This document shows, piece after piece, positions 62,969 to 64,000 of a DNA stretch of 64,000 nt. The stretch spans positions 248,001 to 312,000 of the forward strand of contig NZ_RCCH01000004.1 in NCBI RefSeq assembly GCF_003663945.1, written 5' to 3'. Within the stretch, counting starts at the first letter, position 1, and each line of letters starts with the position of its first letter. Origin of the DNA: Lacinutrix venerupis. GTDB lineage: Bacteria > Bacteroidota > Bacteroidia > Flavobacteriales > Flavobacteriaceae. A program made the translations under genes and the position numbers. The notes below the pieces were generated by a model that saw nothing but the letters and a program-made list of their open reading frames with translations, ran no database searches and was not told the origin of the DNA.

Positions 62969-63004
62969 AAAAAAAAAGAGCAACCTTAACGGTTACTCTT
63001 TAAT
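62969..63004 (-). terminator. Terminator after sucC
   Basis: AAAGAGCAACC / GGTTACTCTTT with one mismatch, A tract before and T tract after, 20 bp beyond the minus-strand sucC stop. Confidence 0.7.
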
Positions 63005-63022
63005 ATATATACTGTAAAAGTA

Positions 63023-64000
63023 TTAAGCTAAAACAGCTTGTACTTTATCTGCTGCTTCTTGAAATTCTGTAGCACTCATTACATCTAATCCAGAACTGTC
63101 TATAAGTTCTTTTGCAATATCTGCATTAGTACCTTGTAAACGCACAATAATTGGAACGTTTATAGCATCTCCCATGTTTTTATAAGCATCTACAACACCT
63201 TGAGCTACACGATCGCAACGTACAATACCTCCAAAGATGTTAATTAAAATAGCTTTTACTTCTGGATCTTTTAAGATAATTCTAAAAGCCGCTTCAACAC
63301 GTTTTGCGTCTGCAGTACCACCAACATCTAAAAAATTTGCTGGCTCACCACCTGCTTGTTTAATTAAATCCATTGTTGCCATTGCTAAACCAGCACCGTT
63401 TACCATACAACCAACGTTTCCGTCTAAGTCCACATAGTTAAGTCCTAATTCACCAGCTTCAACTTCTATTGGGCTTTCTTCACGTAAATCGCGTAATTCA
63501 GCTAAATCTTTATGTCTATATAATGCATTCGCATCTAAAGATACCTTAGCATCTACAGCCATTATTTTACTATCACTAGTTTTTAATACTGGATTAATTT
63601 CAAATAAAGAAGAATCCGACTCTACATAAGCTTTATATAATGAAGTAACAAATTTTGTCATTTCTTTAAATGCTAATCCAGATAAACCTAAGTTAAAAGC
63701 AATTTTACGTGCTTGAAATGGTAAAATTCCAGTTGCAGGATCTATTTCTTCTGTAAAAATTAAATGTGGTGTTTCTTCTGCTACAGTTTCAATATCCATA
63801 CCTCCTTCTGTAGAATACATAATCATATTACGCCCAGTTCCTCTATTTAAAAGAACAGACATGTAATATTCTTCTGGCTCAGAATCTCCTGGATAGTAAA
63901 CATCTTCTGCTACTAAAACCTGGTGTACACGCTTACCTTCTGCAGAAGTTTGTGGTGTAACTAAATCCATTCCTATAATTTCTCCAGCAATAGTTTTAAC
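63023..64000 (-). CDS. sucC: Succinate-CoA ligase (ADP-forming) beta subunit, 5' end outside the window
   Basis: TCA-cycle enzyme, ATP-grasp beta subunit. In the window 325 codons are visible. The frame stays open to base 64000 ([10 protein letters not shown] before [12 protein letters not shown]), so the ATG at 63970 is internal and about 70 residues lie outside. ATP-grasp end and ligase domain ([35 protein letters not shown]) are present. The alpha subunit gene is not in view. Confidence 0.93.
   Translation of the reverse strand, partial: VKTIAGEIIGMDLVTPQTSAEGKRVHQVLVAEDVYYPGDSEPEEYYMSVLLNRGTGRNMIMYSTEGGMDIETVAEETPHLIFTEEIDPATGILPFQARKIAFNLGLSGLAFKEMTKFVTSLYKAYVESDSSLFEINPVLKTSDSKIMAVDAKVSLDANALYRHKDLAELRDLREESPIEVEAGELGLNYVDLDGNVGCMVNGAGLAMATMDLIKQAGGEPANFLDVGGTADAKRVEAAFRIILKDPEVKAILINIFGGIVRCDRVAQGVVDAYKNMGDAINVPIIVRLQGTNADIAKELIDSSGLDVMSATEFQEAADKVQAVLA

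Noticed and set aside
1-64000. tRNA, rRNA, origin of replication
   Set aside because: No cloverleaf-like or ribosomal sequence was seen, and no DnaA-box cluster.

Overview
The window is an AT-rich chromosomal stretch from a member of the Flavobacteriaceae (Bacteroidota), probably marine. The evidence is a GldI-type gliding lipoprotein, two proteins with type IX secretion (T9SS) C-terminal sorting domains, a carboxypeptidase-domain/TonB-type outer-membrane barrel, many short lipoproteins, A-rich leaders instead of strong Shine-Dalgarno sites, and -7 boxes fitting the Bacteroidota pattern TAnnTTTG. The genus cannot be fixed by reading alone. No rRNA, tRNA, CRISPR array, transposase or prophage was seen.

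Layout. 0-3.4 kb: ndk, then a DHH phosphoesterase, gldI and a cyclophilin-FKBP fusion lipoprotein. 3.4-12.6 kb: pepD, a DUF3810 membrane protein, an amidohydrolase pair and two paralogous lipoproteins. 12.7-17 kb: a 1436-residue T9SS surface protein. 17.1-19.3 kb: SpoU methyltransferase and Ste24-type protease. 19.3-20.6 kb: a cassette-like module carrying a TIR-domain gene. 20.6-22.2 kb: divergent dps and oxyR. 22.2-25.6 kb: a copper-type operon (MbnP-like, di-haem MbnH/MauG-like, outer-membrane protein and a CxxxC small protein). 25.6-31.2 kb: small housekeeping proteins and a DUF4870/PadR/PspC/GIN envelope-stress cluster. 31.3-35.1 kb: trxB, a Cys-less ArsC-like protein and two AraC regulators. 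35.2-40.1 kb: a stress cluster (DUF2383, topoisomerase IB, hemerythrin, YtxH/holin-like/68-aa trio, aldehyde dehydrogenase, 50-aa membrane protein). 40.2-42.8 kb: VanX-like dipeptidase, AlkB and an alpha/beta hydrolase. 42.9-44.6 kb: an accessory pocket with two near-identical structured RNA candidates, a sulfatase fragment and a second cassette-like module. 44.7-54.2 kb: dehydrogenase E2, glycosyltransferase, recR, a sodium symporter, CoA-binding protein, outer-membrane barrel, a tandem small-RNA-like array and fabH. 54.4-64 kb: htpG, pldA, methyltransferase, Crp-type regulator, uvrB and neighbours, ending inside sucC.

Three things do not fit an ordinary core genome. (1) Two unrelated genes (TIR effector at 19.4 kb, T9SS secreted protein at 43.8 kb) sit in the same shell of inverted repeats. 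The outer repeats resemble integron attC core sites, and both modules lie just beside a terminator; no integrase is in the window. (2) Two 113-bp repeats at 42.9 and 43.1 kb differ by about 7 bases, and the three differences inside a long stem all keep pairing only if the minus strand is transcribed. (3) A 740-bp gene-free region at 52.5-53.2 kb holds tandem units, each a promoter-like box followed by an intrinsic terminator, with a possible relative at 58.9 kb.

Functionally, most genes are for envelope biogenesis, redox/stress defence (dps/oxyR, trxB, htpG, hemerythrin) and DNA repair (uvrB, recR, alkB). All family assignments are from sequence motifs and memory; no database search was run.
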